This document shows positions 43,458 through 52,822 of a stretch of DNA of 64,000 nt, in pieces. Each line of letters opens with the position of its first letter. Within the stretch, counting starts at the first letter, position 1. Source of the DNA: Ottowia testudinis (GTDB taxonomy: Bacteria > Pseudomonadota > Gammaproteobacteria > Burkholderiales > Burkholderiaceae_C); contig NZ_CP071796.1 in NCBI RefSeq assembly GCF_017498525.1, positions 2,542,001 through 2,606,000 on the forward strand, given 5' to 3'. The translations under genes and the position numbers were made by a program. The notes beneath the pieces were generated by a model. The model made no database searches and was not told the DNA's origin. It saw only the letters and a program-made list of their open reading frames with translations.

Positions 43458-44288
43458 TCAGCGGCTGCCGCCTTGCTGAATGCGCTGGCGCAGCCAGCCC
43501 GAGGCCAGGTCGGCCACGATCACCATCACCGTGATGACGACGATGCAGGTCGCCGTCTCCTGGTAGCGGAACAGCTTCAGGCTGCTGATCAGCTCGAAGC
43601 CCAGGCCGCCAGCGCCGACCATGCCCAGCACGGTGGCCGAGCGCAGGTTGACCTCGAAGCGATACAGCACCACCGCCACCCAGGCCGTGATGACCTGGGG
43701 GATGACGCCGAACACGATCACCTGCAGCGGCGCGGCGCCGGCACTGCGCAGCGCCTCCAGCGGGCCTTGGTCGATCTCCTCGATGGCGTCGGCGAAGAAC
43801 TTGCCCAGCATGCCCATGCCATGCAGCGCCAGCGCCAGCACGCCCGGAAACGGCCCCAGCCCGACCGCCGACACGAACACCAGCGCCAGGATCAGCTCGT
43901 TGATGCTGCGGATCACGTTCAGCAGCTGCCGCGTCGCCACCCGCACCGTCGGCCACACACGCAGGTTGTTGGCGGCCAAAAAACTCAGCGGCAGCGCCAG
44001 CACGATACTCAGCAGCGTGCCCCAGATGGCGATCTGCACCGTTTCCAGCGCCGGTGCCCACAGCCGCTGCAGCATGCTCCAGTCGGGCGGCACGGATCGG
44101 GCCAGAAAATCGCCGATCTGCGGCAGCCCGCTGGCCAGCTCACCCCAGCTCATCTGCGCGCCAGCGGCGCTCCACTGCAATACGCCCGCCACCACCAGCG
44201 CCAGCGCGGCATAGCCCAGCCAGCCGGCCAAGCCATGGGGGCGCGGCACCGTCCACTGGTAGCCGCCGGTGTCATACGTCGTGCCCAT
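43458..44288 (-). CDS. phnE: Phosphonate ABC transporter permease PhnE
   Basis: 276-residue inner-membrane permease from ATG 44288 (MGTTYDTGGYQWTVPRPHGL), which shares one base with the phnC stop. About six membrane helices are visible (WLGYAALALVVAGVL; VQIAIWGTLLSIVLALPLSF; ELILALVFVSAVGLG; ITAWVAVVLYRFEVNLRSAT; TCIVVITVMVIVADLASG). The EAA-type loop EALRSAGAAPLQVIVFGVIP that contacts PhnC is clear. Confidence 0.93.
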   Translation of the reverse strand: MGTTYDTGGYQWTVPRPHGLAGWLGYAALALVVAGVLQWSAAGAQMSWGELASGLPQIGDFLARSVPPDWSMLQRLWAPALETVQIAIWGTLLSIVLALPLSFLAANNLRVWPTVRVATRQLLNVIRSINELILALVFVSAVGLGPFPGVLALALHGMGMLGKFFADAIEEIDQGPLEALRSAGAAPLQVIVFGVIPQVITAWVAVVLYRFEVNLRSATVLGMVGAGGLGFELISSLKLFRYQETATCIVVITVMVIVADLASGWLRQRIQQGGSR

Positions 44289-45085
44289 CACGCACCTCCC
44301 ACGGCCAAGGCGGGCTGATAGCCCATCGGCGGCCGCGGCGCTTCGGTCAGCGGCGGCTGCGGGGTTTGATAGATCGCCTCGAGTGCCGCGTCGTCCAGCC
44401 CGCTGGGCGCGCCGTCGTACACGATGCGGCCCTGCGCCAGCCCGACGATGCGGTCGCCAAATTCGCGCGCGAACTCGACCTGGTGCAGGTTGCACACCAC
44501 GGCGATGCCCAACTGGCGCGTGGCTTCGCGCAGGCATTGCATCACGCTGGCGGCGGTCTTGGGGTCCAGGCTGGCCACCGGCTCGTCGGCCAGGATCACC
44601 TGCGGCTGCTGGGCCAGCGCTCGGGCAATGCCCACGCGCTGCATCTGGCCGCCCGAGAGCGACTCGGCGCGCGCGTCGGCCTTGTGCGCCAGGCCCACGC
44701 GCTCCAGGCATTGCCGCGCCAAATCGACGTCGCGGCGGGGAAACAGTTGCAGCATCGAGGGCAGCACGCCGACGGCGCCCAGGCGCCCGGTGAGCGCGTT
44801 CTTCAGCACCGACAGACGCGGCACCAGGTTGTGGTGCTGAAACACCATCGCCACGTGGCGCGCCAGGGCGCGGCGCGAATGGCGCTGGCGCAGGTCGATG
44901 CCGCCCACGCTCAGTTGCCCTTCATCCGGCGTGGTCAGGCCGTTGAGGCAGCGCAACAGTGTGGACTTGCCCGCGCCCGAGAGGCCCAGCATCACCACGA
45001 ATTCGCCCGGGCGCACATCCAGATCGATGCCGCGCAGCACGTGGTTGCTGCCGTAGCGCTTGTGCAGTTGGCTGGCGCGGATCAT
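44288..45085 (-). CDS. phnC: Phosphonate ABC transporter ATPase PhnC
   Basis: 265-residue ATP-binding subunit from ATG 45085 (MIRASQLHKRYGSNHVLRGI). Walker A GLSGAGKST is at 34-42, the Q-loop in VFQHHNLVPRLSV, the signature LSGGQMQR at 143-150 and Walker B VILADEP at 163-169, with the H-loop in VVCNLHQVEFAREF. The ATG overlaps the phnD stop by 4 nt, and the phnE start follows directly, so the three transport genes form one tight operon. Confidence 0.94.
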   Translation of the reverse strand: MIRASQLHKRYGSNHVLRGIDLDVRPGEFVVMLGLSGAGKSTLLRCLNGLTTPDEGQLSVGGIDLRQRHSRRALARHVAMVFQHHNLVPRLSVLKNALTGRLGAVGVLPSMLQLFPRRDVDLARQCLERVGLAHKADARAESLSGGQMQRVGIARALAQQPQVILADEPVASLDPKTAASVMQCLREATRQLGIAVVCNLHQVEFAREFGDRIVGLAQGRIVYDGAPSGLDDAALEAIYQTPQPPLTEAPRPPMGYQPALAVGGA

Positions 45086-45954
45086 TTCATGCGCCCCAGG
45101 TCGAGCTTGAGCGCCTTGGCGGTCTGGCGCACCACGTCGTAGGCGGCGTCGCTGGTGGGGGCAAAGCCGTTCAGCACGCCCTGGTCGCCCCAGGGCAAGT
45201 CCTTGATGTCGGCCATGGCCGCGGCCACCTTCTTCTTGGTGGCCTCGTCCAGGCTCTTGCGCCAGACCATAGGCGATTCGGGGATCGGCTTGGAGCGCCA
45301 CACCACGTTGAAGTCGCTGGCCTTGACCGCGCCCTTGGCCACGGCGGCGTCAAAAATGCGGTCGGCCACGGCCGCGCCATCGACCTTGCCGTTGACCACG
45401 GCCATGATGTTGGCGTCGTGCGAGCCCGAGAAGATCACACGCGAAAAGTGCTTGTCCGGGTCAAACCCCTCGGCCATCAGGCCCGCCTTGGGAAACAGGT
45501 GGCCCGAGGTGGAACTGGGGTCGACAAAGGCAAACGTCTTGCCCTTGAGCTTGGCGATGCTGTCCAGCCCCTTGTCGGCGCGGGTGATGACCTGGCTGTG
45601 GTAGGCGCTCTTGCCGGTCTTCTTGGTCACCGCCACCGCAAACGCCTCGGCGTTGGCGATGTCGGCGGCCATCACGTAGGAGAACGGGCCCAGGTAGGCG
45701 ATGTCCAGCTTGCCCGAGCGCAGCGCCTCGATGACGCCGTTGTAGTCGTTGGCGACGAAGGGGCGCACCTTCAGGCCGGTCTTCTGCGCCAGCTGGTCGA
45801 TGATCTGCTGGCTGGATCGGATCATGGCCTGGGCGTCTTCCGACGGGATCAGGCCAACGCGCAGTTCGTCGGTTTGCGCCGTGGCTAGGCTGGCGCCGGC
45901 GGTCAACACCAGGGCGGCGGCCAGCTTGAGCCAGGTTGTTCGGGTCGTCTTCAT
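45082..45954 (-). CDS. phnD: Phosphonate-binding periplasmic protein PhnD
   Basis: 290 residues with a cleavable signal peptide (about 1-26, LAAALVLTAGASLATA). The family start DELRVGLIPSEDAQAMIRSS is followed by the binding-domain blocks FVANDYNGVIEALRSGKLDI, AYLGPFSYVMAA, FVDPSSTSGHLFPKAGL and FSGSHDANIMAVVNGKVDGA. It delivers organophosphonates such as 2-aminoethylphosphonate to PhnCE. It is first in its operon and divergent from the LysR regulator. Confidence 0.94.
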   Translation of the reverse strand: MKTTRTTWLKLAAALVLTAGASLATAQTDELRVGLIPSEDAQAMIRSSQQIIDQLAQKTGLKVRPFVANDYNGVIEALRSGKLDIAYLGPFSYVMAADIANAEAFAVAVTKKTGKSAYHSQVITRADKGLDSIAKLKGKTFAFVDPSSTSGHLFPKAGLMAEGFDPDKHFSRVIFSGSHDANIMAVVNGKVDGAAVADRIFDAAVAKGAVKASDFNVVWRSKPIPESPMVWRKSLDEATKKKVAAAMADIKDLPWGDQGVLNGFAPTSDAAYDVVRQTAKALKLDLGRMK

Positions 45955-46023
45955 CGTGGGTTCCTTGTGAGGTGGTCGGCGGGCGAATGGATGGGCAACA
46001 CACGCATCGTAGAAACCGCATAT

Positions 46024-46037
46024 TTCACATGAGTGAA
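46024..46037. promoter_or_regulatory. LysR-type operator between phnD and its regulator
   Basis: TTCAC-ATGA-GTGAA is a perfect dyad with T-N11-A geometry in the 128-bp divergent gap, 70 bp upstream of phnD and about 46 bp upstream of the regulator. It fits control of both genes by the LysR protein. Confidence 0.65.
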
Positions 46038-46082
46038 GAGTTCAACATAAAATTTCCATGAATCTATAGACAATCTCTTGAG

Positions 46083-46973
46083 ATGAGCAGCGCGCGTTAT
46101 CAAGCCTTCGTGGCCGTGGCCCTTCATGGCAACCTGAGCAGCGCCGCCCGCGCGCTGGGCCTGAGCCAGCCCACGGTGTCGAGCCAGATCCAGGCACTGG
46201 AGCGCCAAAGCAAGCTGGAGCTGTTCCACCGCCGCGGCTACCGCATGCACCTGTCCACCGCGGGCGAGCAGTTCTTGCCGATGGCGCAGAAGATCCTGGC
46301 GCTGCAATCAGAGGCCGAGTTTTTCCTGCGCGATTCGGGCGAGCTGAACCAGGGCGACATGAAGATCGGCGCCGTGGGCCCGTTCCACGTGATGGACATG
46401 GTGGCGGCCTACCGCCAGCGCCACCCGCGCATGCGGCTGTCGATCAAGGTCGGCAACTCCAAGGAAGTGCTGGCCGATCTGGAGCGCTACAGCACCGACG
46501 TGGCCGTGCTGGCAGGCCTGCACGACAGCCCCGGAATTGACGCGCTGCCCTACGCGCGCCACCCCATCATCCTGTTCGCGCACCGCGACCATCCGCTGGC
46601 CCGGCACGCGCAGGTGTCGCTGGCCGCGCTGCACGATGTGGAACTGCTGCGCCGCGAAGAAGGCTCCACCACGCAGGCGTCGCTGGACGCTGCGCTGAAG
46701 CAGGCCGGCGTGCGCACCCGCAGCACCCTCACCGTCGGCAGCCGCGAGGCCATGCGTGAAGCCGTGGCGCGCGGCCTGGGCGTGGGGGCCGTGTCAGAGG
46801 CCGAGTTCACGCCCAATGCACGCCTGCGTCCGATCCGCATCGAGGGCGACCCGGCCGACACCGCCACCTACATCTACCTGGCGCGAGAGCGGCGCGACAG
46901 CCCGCTGCTGCGCTCGTTTTTGAATGCGGTGGGCATGGCAGACGATGGCGCTGCGACGCTTCAAAAGCGATAA
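46083..46973 (+). CDS. LysR-family regulator of phosphonate use
   Basis: 296 residues. The N-terminal winged helix-turn-helix is ARYQAFVAVALHGNLSSAAR, then ALGLSQPTVSSQIQALERQS. The C-terminal effector domain starts MKIGAVGPFHVMDMVAAYRQ and includes GVGAVSEAEFTPNARLR. It is divergent from phnDCE-FeADH-phnX, with a LysR dyad in the shared gap, so it very likely activates that operon in response to a phosphonate or an intermediate. It matches the class of LysR regulators found with 2-aminoethylphosphonate catabolism. Confidence 0.87.
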   Translation: MSSARYQAFVAVALHGNLSSAARALGLSQPTVSSQIQALERQSKLELFHRRGYRMHLSTAGEQFLPMAQKILALQSEAEFFLRDSGELNQGDMKIGAVGPFHVMDMVAAYRQRHPRMRLSIKVGNSKEVLADLERYSTDVAVLAGLHDSPGIDALPYARHPIILFAHRDHPLARHAQVSLAALHDVELLRREEGSTTQASLDAALKQAGVRTRSTLTVGSREAMREAVARGLGVGAVSEAEFTPNARLRPIRIEGDPADTATYIYLARERRDSPLLRSFLNAVGMADDGAATLQKR

Positions 46974-47046
46974 GCCCCGAGGCCGTTGACAGTTCATTTG
47001 AGCGGCCACGCCGCCAGAATGCGGGGGTGCGGTGCGCCGGCGCACC

Positions 47047-47068
47047 AAAAAATCACCTCCCGGGTGAT
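47047..47068 (-). terminator. Intrinsic terminator after algR
   Basis: On the minus strand ATCACC-CGGGA-GGTGAT followed by TTTTTT, starting 3 bp after the algR stop. A separate perfect palindrome GGTGCGCC/GGCGCACC abuts it (47031-47046). Confidence 0.8.
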
Positions 47069-47071
47069 GCC

Positions 47072-47812
47072 CTACTCGCCCAGCGCCTCGCGCACCGCCG
47101 CCACCTGCCGGCGCGAGACCATCAGCACCTCGTCGATGCCAGCCAGGCGCACGGCCCAGCCTTCGCCCTCGTCGGGGTCGTTGTGGCGCACCAGCGCGCG
47201 GATGGCGTTGCGCGCGACCAGCGCATTGCGGTGGATGCGCAGGAAGCGGCCGGGGAACTTGTCTTCCAGCTGGCTCAGGCTGCCGTCGAGCAGGTGGCTG
47301 GCGGCCGCCGTGCGCACGGTGACGTATTTCAGCTCGGCCTTCAGGTACAGCACCTCAGGCAAAGGCACGCGCACGGTGCGGCCGCGCTCGCTGATCAGCA
47401 GCCAGTCGGGGGCCGAATCGGGCTCTCGCGCTTGTCTGGCCAGCGCGAGACGCTCTACTTTTTGAAGCGCGGTTTGCAGGCGCTCGAGCCGCACGGGCTT
47501 GGTCAGGTAATCCACCGCGTCCAGTTCGAAGGCGTGCACGGCATGTTCGGTGTGGGCGGTGACGAAGACCACCAGCGGCGGTTCGGGCGCTTCGCGGAGC
47601 GCCGCCGCCAACTGCAGCCCGTCGGCGCCGGGCATGTGGATGTCGAGCAGCGCGGCGTCAAAACGCTGGTGCTGCACCAGCGCCATGGCCTGCGCGGCGC
47701 TGGCGGCCTCGGCGGCGGCCACGGCTTCAGGTTGGCGGCACTCGCCCAGCAGCGTGCGCAGGCGCGAACGGGCCAGCGCCTCGTCATCGACGATCAGCAC
47801 CTGCAGCGTCAT
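47072..47812 (-). CDS. LytTR response regulator, AlgR-like
   Basis: 246 residues from ATG 47812 ([20 protein letters not shown]). The receiver domain has acidic VDDE at 8-11, phospho-acceptor Asp57 (ALLDIHMPG) and Lys in LTKPVRLERL. The LytTR DNA-binding domain covers about 145-246 (VLYLKAELKYVTVRT, RFLRIHRNALVARNAI). It overlaps its sensor kinase gene by 4 nt. By synteny with argH it corresponds to Pseudomonas AlgR, which controls alginate and twitching motility; targets here are unknown. A family A repeat encodes part of the inter-domain linker. Confidence 0.9.
   Translation of the reverse strand: MTLQVLIVDDEALARSRLRTLLGECRQPEAVAAAEAASAAQAMALVQHQRFDAALLDIHMPGADGLQLAAALREAPEPPLVVFVTAHTEHAVHAFELDAVDYLTKPVRLERLQTALQKVERLALARQAREPDSAPDWLLISERGRTVRVPLPEVLYLKAELKYVTVRTAAASHLLDGSLSQLEDKFPGRFLRIHRNALVARNAIRALVRHNDPDEGEGWAVRLAGIDEVLMVSRRQVAAVREALGE
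47420..47466. repeat. Family A-like repeat in the algR linker
   Basis: GGCTCTCGCGCTTGTCTGGC, then CAGCGCGAGACGCTCTACTT and TTTGAAG matches the order GCGCTTGTCTGG-AGCGCGAG-(TA)GCT-TTTTTGA of other copies with several changes, in frame in the linker between the two domains. Confidence 0.55.
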
Positions 47813-48864
47813 CGCTCGCCCCGCGCGGGCATGGGCACCTCGATGCGCGCCTGGTAGACATCTTTGACCAGCGCGGTGCGAAAGCCGCCCTGCAAATCGT
47901 GCAGCAGGCGCAGCCGGTCGCGCACGTTGGCTAGCGCGATGCCGTGACCGGCATGGCCTTGACCGGCGGGCACGGTGTTGGTGACCTTGATCAGCGCCAT
48001 CTGCCCACGCACCTGCGTCGACACGCGCAGCTGGGCGCCGCGCGGGCTGGGCTCGACGCCGTGCTTGACGGCGTTTTCCACCAGCGGCTGCAGGATCAGC
48101 GGCGGCAGGCGCGCGGCGTTGGTGCGCTCGTCGAGCACCCATTCCACGCGCAGGCGCTCGCCAAAGCGCACCTGCTCGATGGCCAGGTAGCGGCGCGCCA
48201 GCTCAATCTCCTGCTCCACGGTGGAGCTGTCCCCCTGCTCGGTCAGCGCGTGGCGGAACAGGTCGGACAAATCCTCCAGCACGGTTTCGGCCTTGGCCGG
48301 CTCCTCGCGCACCAGGGCGATCGCGGTGTTCAGGGTGTTGAACAAGAAGTGTGGCCGGATGCGCGACTGCAACTCGGCCAGGCGCGCGGTGGTGGCCGCA
48401 GGCGTGCGGCCGCGCACGCGCCAGACCAGCCCCGCCACCAGCCCCGCCGCCAGCAGCGCGCCCGTGCACGCGCTGGCCAGCCAGGGCGCCGCTTCGGCAA
48501 AGCCCAGCAGCGCCAGCATGCCGCAGGCATACAAGCCGGCCAGCGCCCCCAGCGCCACGCCGGCAGCCACCTGCAGCGAACCGGGCAGGCGCGCCAGCGC
48601 GCGCTTCAAGCTGCAGCCCACCACCAGCCACAACAACGTGGCCGGCAGCGCGCCGCCGGTGACCAGCGCCACCCGGGCCAGCCAATCGACCATGTTGGCG
48701 GCGACGTACATCAGGCCCACGGCGATCACCGCTTCGACATACAGCACGGCGCGCAGGATCACGCCGACCTGGCAGGCGTCGAACACCAGCACCGGCGCGG
48801 GCGCGGGCGGCACGCGCGGCAGCTTGCGCTCGGCGAAGGTCGATAGAATTTGCGAGTCTTTCAT
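47809..48864 (-). CDS. Sensor histidine kinase, AlgZ/LytS-like
   Basis: 351 residues from ATG 48864 ([20 protein letters not shown]). Four N-terminal membrane helices (about 35-150) precede the His_kinase domain with the phosphorylated His172 in [16 protein letters not shown] and the N-box [15 protein letters not shown]. The ATP lid is abbreviated ([13 protein letters not shown]), as usual for this class. It pairs with the downstream AlgR-like regulator and is divergent from argH, the same layout as algZ (fimS)/algR in Pseudomonas. Input signal unknown. Confidence 0.9.
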   Translation of the reverse strand: MKDSQILSTFAERKLPRVPPAPAPVLVFDACQVGVILRAVLYVEAVIAVGLMYVAANMVDWLARVALVTGGALPATLLWLVVGCSLKRALARLPGSLQVAAGVALGALAGLYACGMLALLGFAEAAPWLASACTGALLAAGLVAGLVWRVRGRTPAATTARLAELQSRIRPHFLFNTLNTAIALVREEPAKAETVLEDLSDLFRHALTEQGDSSTVEQEIELARRYLAIEQVRFGERLRVEWVLDERTNAARLPPLILQPLVENAVKHGVEPSPRGAQLRVSTQVRGQMALIKVTNTVPAGQGHAGHGIALANVRDRLRLLHDLQGGFRTALVKDVYQARIEVPMPARGER

Positions 48865-48963
48865 GGGGCCGGATGCGATCCGATGCAGTTTAGGCCCGCC
48901 ACCCGCACGTTCGTCCGCTCTGCGGCGCCGCTCGTCGCGCCAGCGCCACTTGTTCACACCCCT

Positions 48964-50400
<1,437 letters not shown>

Positions 50401-50416
50401 TCGGCGTCGCTTTTCT

Positions 50417-50468
50417 ATCTTTTTATAGCTGGCTGCGCTTGACTGATAAGCGCCGGGGGCTTATTTGA
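50417..50468. repeat. Family A repeat after argH
   Basis: TATCTTTTTATAGCTGGCTG, then CGCTTGACTGATAAGCGCCG and GGGGCTTATTT. It has a good GCGCTT/AAGCGC core. Confidence 0.75.
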
Positions 50469-50508
50469 CGTGAAAAGTCTCGGCGGTCGCCGCTACCCCT
50501 CACCCCAG

Positions 50509-50532
50509 CCCTCTCCCGCATGCGGGAGAGGG
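50509..50532. repeat. CCCTCTCCC/GGGAGAGGG palindrome (REP-like)
   Basis: A perfect 24-bp palindrome, CCCTCTCCCGCA followed by TGCGGGAGAGGG, preceded by CCCCTCACCCCAGCC. The same element, with an extra half, splits pbpC at 61296-61425. Confidence 0.8.
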
Positions 50533-50780
50533 AGCAAAAACAGGGCCGAGCGCAGCGATGGCCCGTCCGGGCTTCCACTCCCCTCTGGCCGTGCCGAGAA
50601 GCGCAGGGCGTGGGGCGGGCCGGCAGCGCAGCATGCCGGCTTCGTGCACTGACTCGCTGCCGTTGTCTGAACGGAGCGCGCAGCGCGCAGTGAGTTCGGC
50701 AGCGCCGCCCCACGACCGAGCATCGCAGGTTGCCCGCAGCGAAGCGGAGGGACACGGCCAGTGGGGCCGCCTTTTCTTTG

Positions 50781-50814
50781 GTTACTTTCTTTTGGCGGAG
50801 CAAAAGAAAGTGAC
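50781..50814. repeat. Long inverted repeat, TTTCTTTTG...CAAAAGAAA
   Basis: GTTACTTTCTTTTG (50781-50794), GCGGAG loop, CAAAAGAAAGTGAC (50801-50814): a 14-bp stem with one mismatch. It lies just before the SLC13 gene end and could serve as a terminator. Confidence 0.75.
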
Positions 50815-50853
50815 TGCGCCGCCGGGCGCACATCCCGGCCGACAGCGCCTCCA

Positions 50854-52293
50854 TCACCTCAAGAAAAAGTACCCCCACAGCGTCAACACAACCACGCAGA
50901 ACACGTTCAGCACGCCCCCCGCCTTGATCATGTCACTCTGCGCCACCTGCCCCGTCCCATACACGATCGCGTTCGGCGGCGTGGCAACAGGCAGCATGAA
51001 GGCGCACGACGCCCCGATGCCGATCATCAGCACCAGCACCACCGGCGGCATCCCCATGCGCTCGGCAATCGCCGCGAACACCGGCACCAGCAGCGCCGCC
51101 GATGCCGTGTTGCTGGTGAATTCGGTCAGGATGATGATGAAGGTGGTCACCCCCAGAATGATCAGCAGCGGCCCGGCCCCGGTGAGAAAAGCCGCCACCT
51201 GATCGCCCAGCACCGCCGACGCGCCCGAGCTGCGCAGCAGCCCCGACAGCGTCAGCCCGCCGCCGAACAGAAACAGGACGCCCCAGTCGGTGTTGGCCGA
51301 CACCTGGCCCCAGCTCGCCAGCCCCAGCGTGATGATGACGACTGCCGCCGTCATGGCGATGAAGGTGTCGGGCGCGGTCACCTTCATCACCTCGCTCACG
51401 GTGGTGCCAAAAATCCAGGCCAGCGCGGTGCAGGCGAACACCACCATGGTCAGCACGCGCCGCAGCGTCCAGGGAATCACCTCGGTCGGCACGCTGATCT
51501 TGCGGTTGAGGTTGGGGCGAAACACCAGCCACAGCGTGAACACCATGATCGGCATCAGAATCAGCATCAGCGGAAAGCCCACCTTCATCCAGCCGGCAAA
51601 GTCCATGTGGATGGCGCGCGCGGCAATCGCGTTGGGCGGTGAGCCGACAAGCGTGCCCAGCCCGCCGATGCTGGCCGAATAGGCGATGCCCAGCAGGATG
51701 AAGACGTAGGTCTTGCGCTCCGTCTTGCGGTCCAGGTGGCTCATGATGCCCATGGCCAGCGGCAGCATCATGGCGGCGGTGGCCGTGTTGCTGATCCACA
51801 TCGACAGCCCGGCGGTGACGGCAAACAGCAGCAGCGCCGCCACCCCCAGGTGCGAGCCCGACAGCGACATCAGCCAGAAGGCGATCTTGCGGTCGAGCTG
51901 CTGCACGTGCAGCGCCGTGGCCAGCGCAAAGCCGCCGAAGAACAGAAAGATCACCGGGTCGGCAAAGGTGGCAAACGCCTTGGCGGTGTTGAAGTCCGGA
52001 AAGCCCAGCAGCAGCGCGCCCACCGGCACCATCAGCGCCGTCAGCGTGGTGTGCACGGCCTCGGTCAGCCACAGGATGGCAATGAACAGCAGCAGCGCCA
52101 GGCCCTTCTTGGGCGCGGTCTCGAAGGGCATCCACTGGTAGGCCAGCCAGCTCACCACCAGCGCGATCACGAACACGATCAGCCCGCGCCGCACGCGCGC
52201 CGTCTCGACGCCGGCGGGCAGGTTGTCTTCAAGCTCTTCCAGCACGATGTCGTCAACGGCACGGCGGTCGGCGGAGGCGGGCGGTGAAATCAT
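50854..52293 (-). CDS. SLC13/DASS family anion transporter
   Basis: 479-residue inner-membrane carrier of the divalent anion:sodium symporter type (dicarboxylates, citrate or sulfate). About 11-12 hydrophobic helices follow a soluble N-terminus (1-38). The two SNT motifs that bind sodium and substrate carboxylate are present: MWISNTATAAMMLPLAMG and EFTSNTASAALLVPVFAA. The helix ending ASCAFMLPVATPPNAIVYG is the typical C-terminal signature. Substrate is not predictable. It converges with argH, and no catabolic genes adjoin it. Confidence 0.9.
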   Translation of the reverse strand: MISPPASADRRAVDDIVLEELEDNLPAGVETARVRRGLIVFVIALVVSWLAYQWMPFETAPKKGLALLLFIAILWLTEAVHTTLTALMVPVGALLLGFPDFNTAKAFATFADPVIFLFFGGFALATALHVQQLDRKIAFWLMSLSGSHLGVAALLLFAVTAGLSMWISNTATAAMMLPLAMGIMSHLDRKTERKTYVFILLGIAYSASIGGLGTLVGSPPNAIAARAIHMDFAGWMKVGFPLMLILMPIMVFTLWLVFRPNLNRKISVPTEVIPWTLRRVLTMVVFACTALAWIFGTTVSEVMKVTAPDTFIAMTAAVVIITLGLASWGQVSANTDWGVLFLFGGGLTLSGLLRSSGASAVLGDQVAAFLTGAGPLLIILGVTTFIIILTEFTSNTASAALLVPVFAAIAERMGMPPVVLVLMIGIGASCAFMLPVATPPNAIVYGTGQVAQSDMIKAGGVLNVFCVVVLTLWGYFFLR

Positions 52294-52454
52294 GCGGGTC
52301 TCCTCTGTCTGGGCTGATTGAATGCGCGCGACCTAGGCTCCCCCCGGCGACAATCGGCACGGCGAAGCAGGCGTGGCAAGCCCATGATAAGGGCATGGTT
52401 TCAGGCCCCGCGGCACGCGCCCTTTCGCCCTTGCCCACGCCGCCGCGCCATGTT

Positions 52455-52715
52455 CTACGCCATCCCGCTCGACGCCAGCGCCATCACCTTGAAGGCGTAG
52501 CGGCTGACGGCCAGCATGAAGCCGATGACCACGCCGATGATGGCCAGCCACAGGCCCATCTGGATGAACACGCCCACCAGCAGGCCACACAGCGACAGCA
52601 GCAGCGCGTAGATCAGCGGCTTGCGCTGGAAAGGAAAGGCGAAGATGGTCTCCCCCGCTCCCGCCGCGCGGGTGCGCGGTTTGCTGCGGCGCACCTTAAT
52701 TCCGGCGCACGACAA
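52455..52715 (-). CDS. Small hydrophobic protein, possibly a gene remnant
   Basis: 86 residues if started at TTG 52715, or shorter from GTG 52694; neither has a convincing ribosome-binding site. Two hydrophobic helices are visible (PLIYALLLSLCGLLVGVFIQ and LWLAIIGVVIGFMLAVSRYA). The end, FKVMALASSGMA, looks abrupt, as if a longer membrane protein had been cut. I do not recognise the family. It could be a real small protein or a remnant; low confidence. Confidence 0.35.
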   Translation of the reverse strand: MSCAGIKVRRSKPRTRAAGAGETIFAFPFQRKPLIYALLLSLCGLLVGVFIQMGLWLAIIGVVIGFMLAVSRYAFKVMALASSGMA

Positions 52716-52822
52716 ACCAGGACGAATTGATGCGGCTGCGCCACGCCCGTTTGCTACCCTACGCCCTCGTGGCGCGCCGGCAACGGCGCGGCCACCAATG
52801 CACTGTTTTTAGGAAAAATCTC

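Larger units (their letters stand above)
50401..50853. other. 453-bp repeat-only gap between argH and the SLC13 gene
   Basis: No gene is supported. The gap is a mosaic of at least three repeat types: family A (50417-50468), a CTCTCCC/GGGAGAG palindrome (50509-50532), and a roughly 250-bp GC-rich block ending in a long TTTCTTTTG/CAAAAGAAA hairpin (50781-50814). The two genes converge here, so the hairpins may stop transcription from both sides. Confidence 0.7.

Noticed and set aside
42294-44318. 674-codon frame opposite the phosphonate genes
   Set aside because: Overlaps Fe-ADH, phnE and part of phnC, which have clear motifs on the other strand; composition is His/Gln/Arg-rich shadow.
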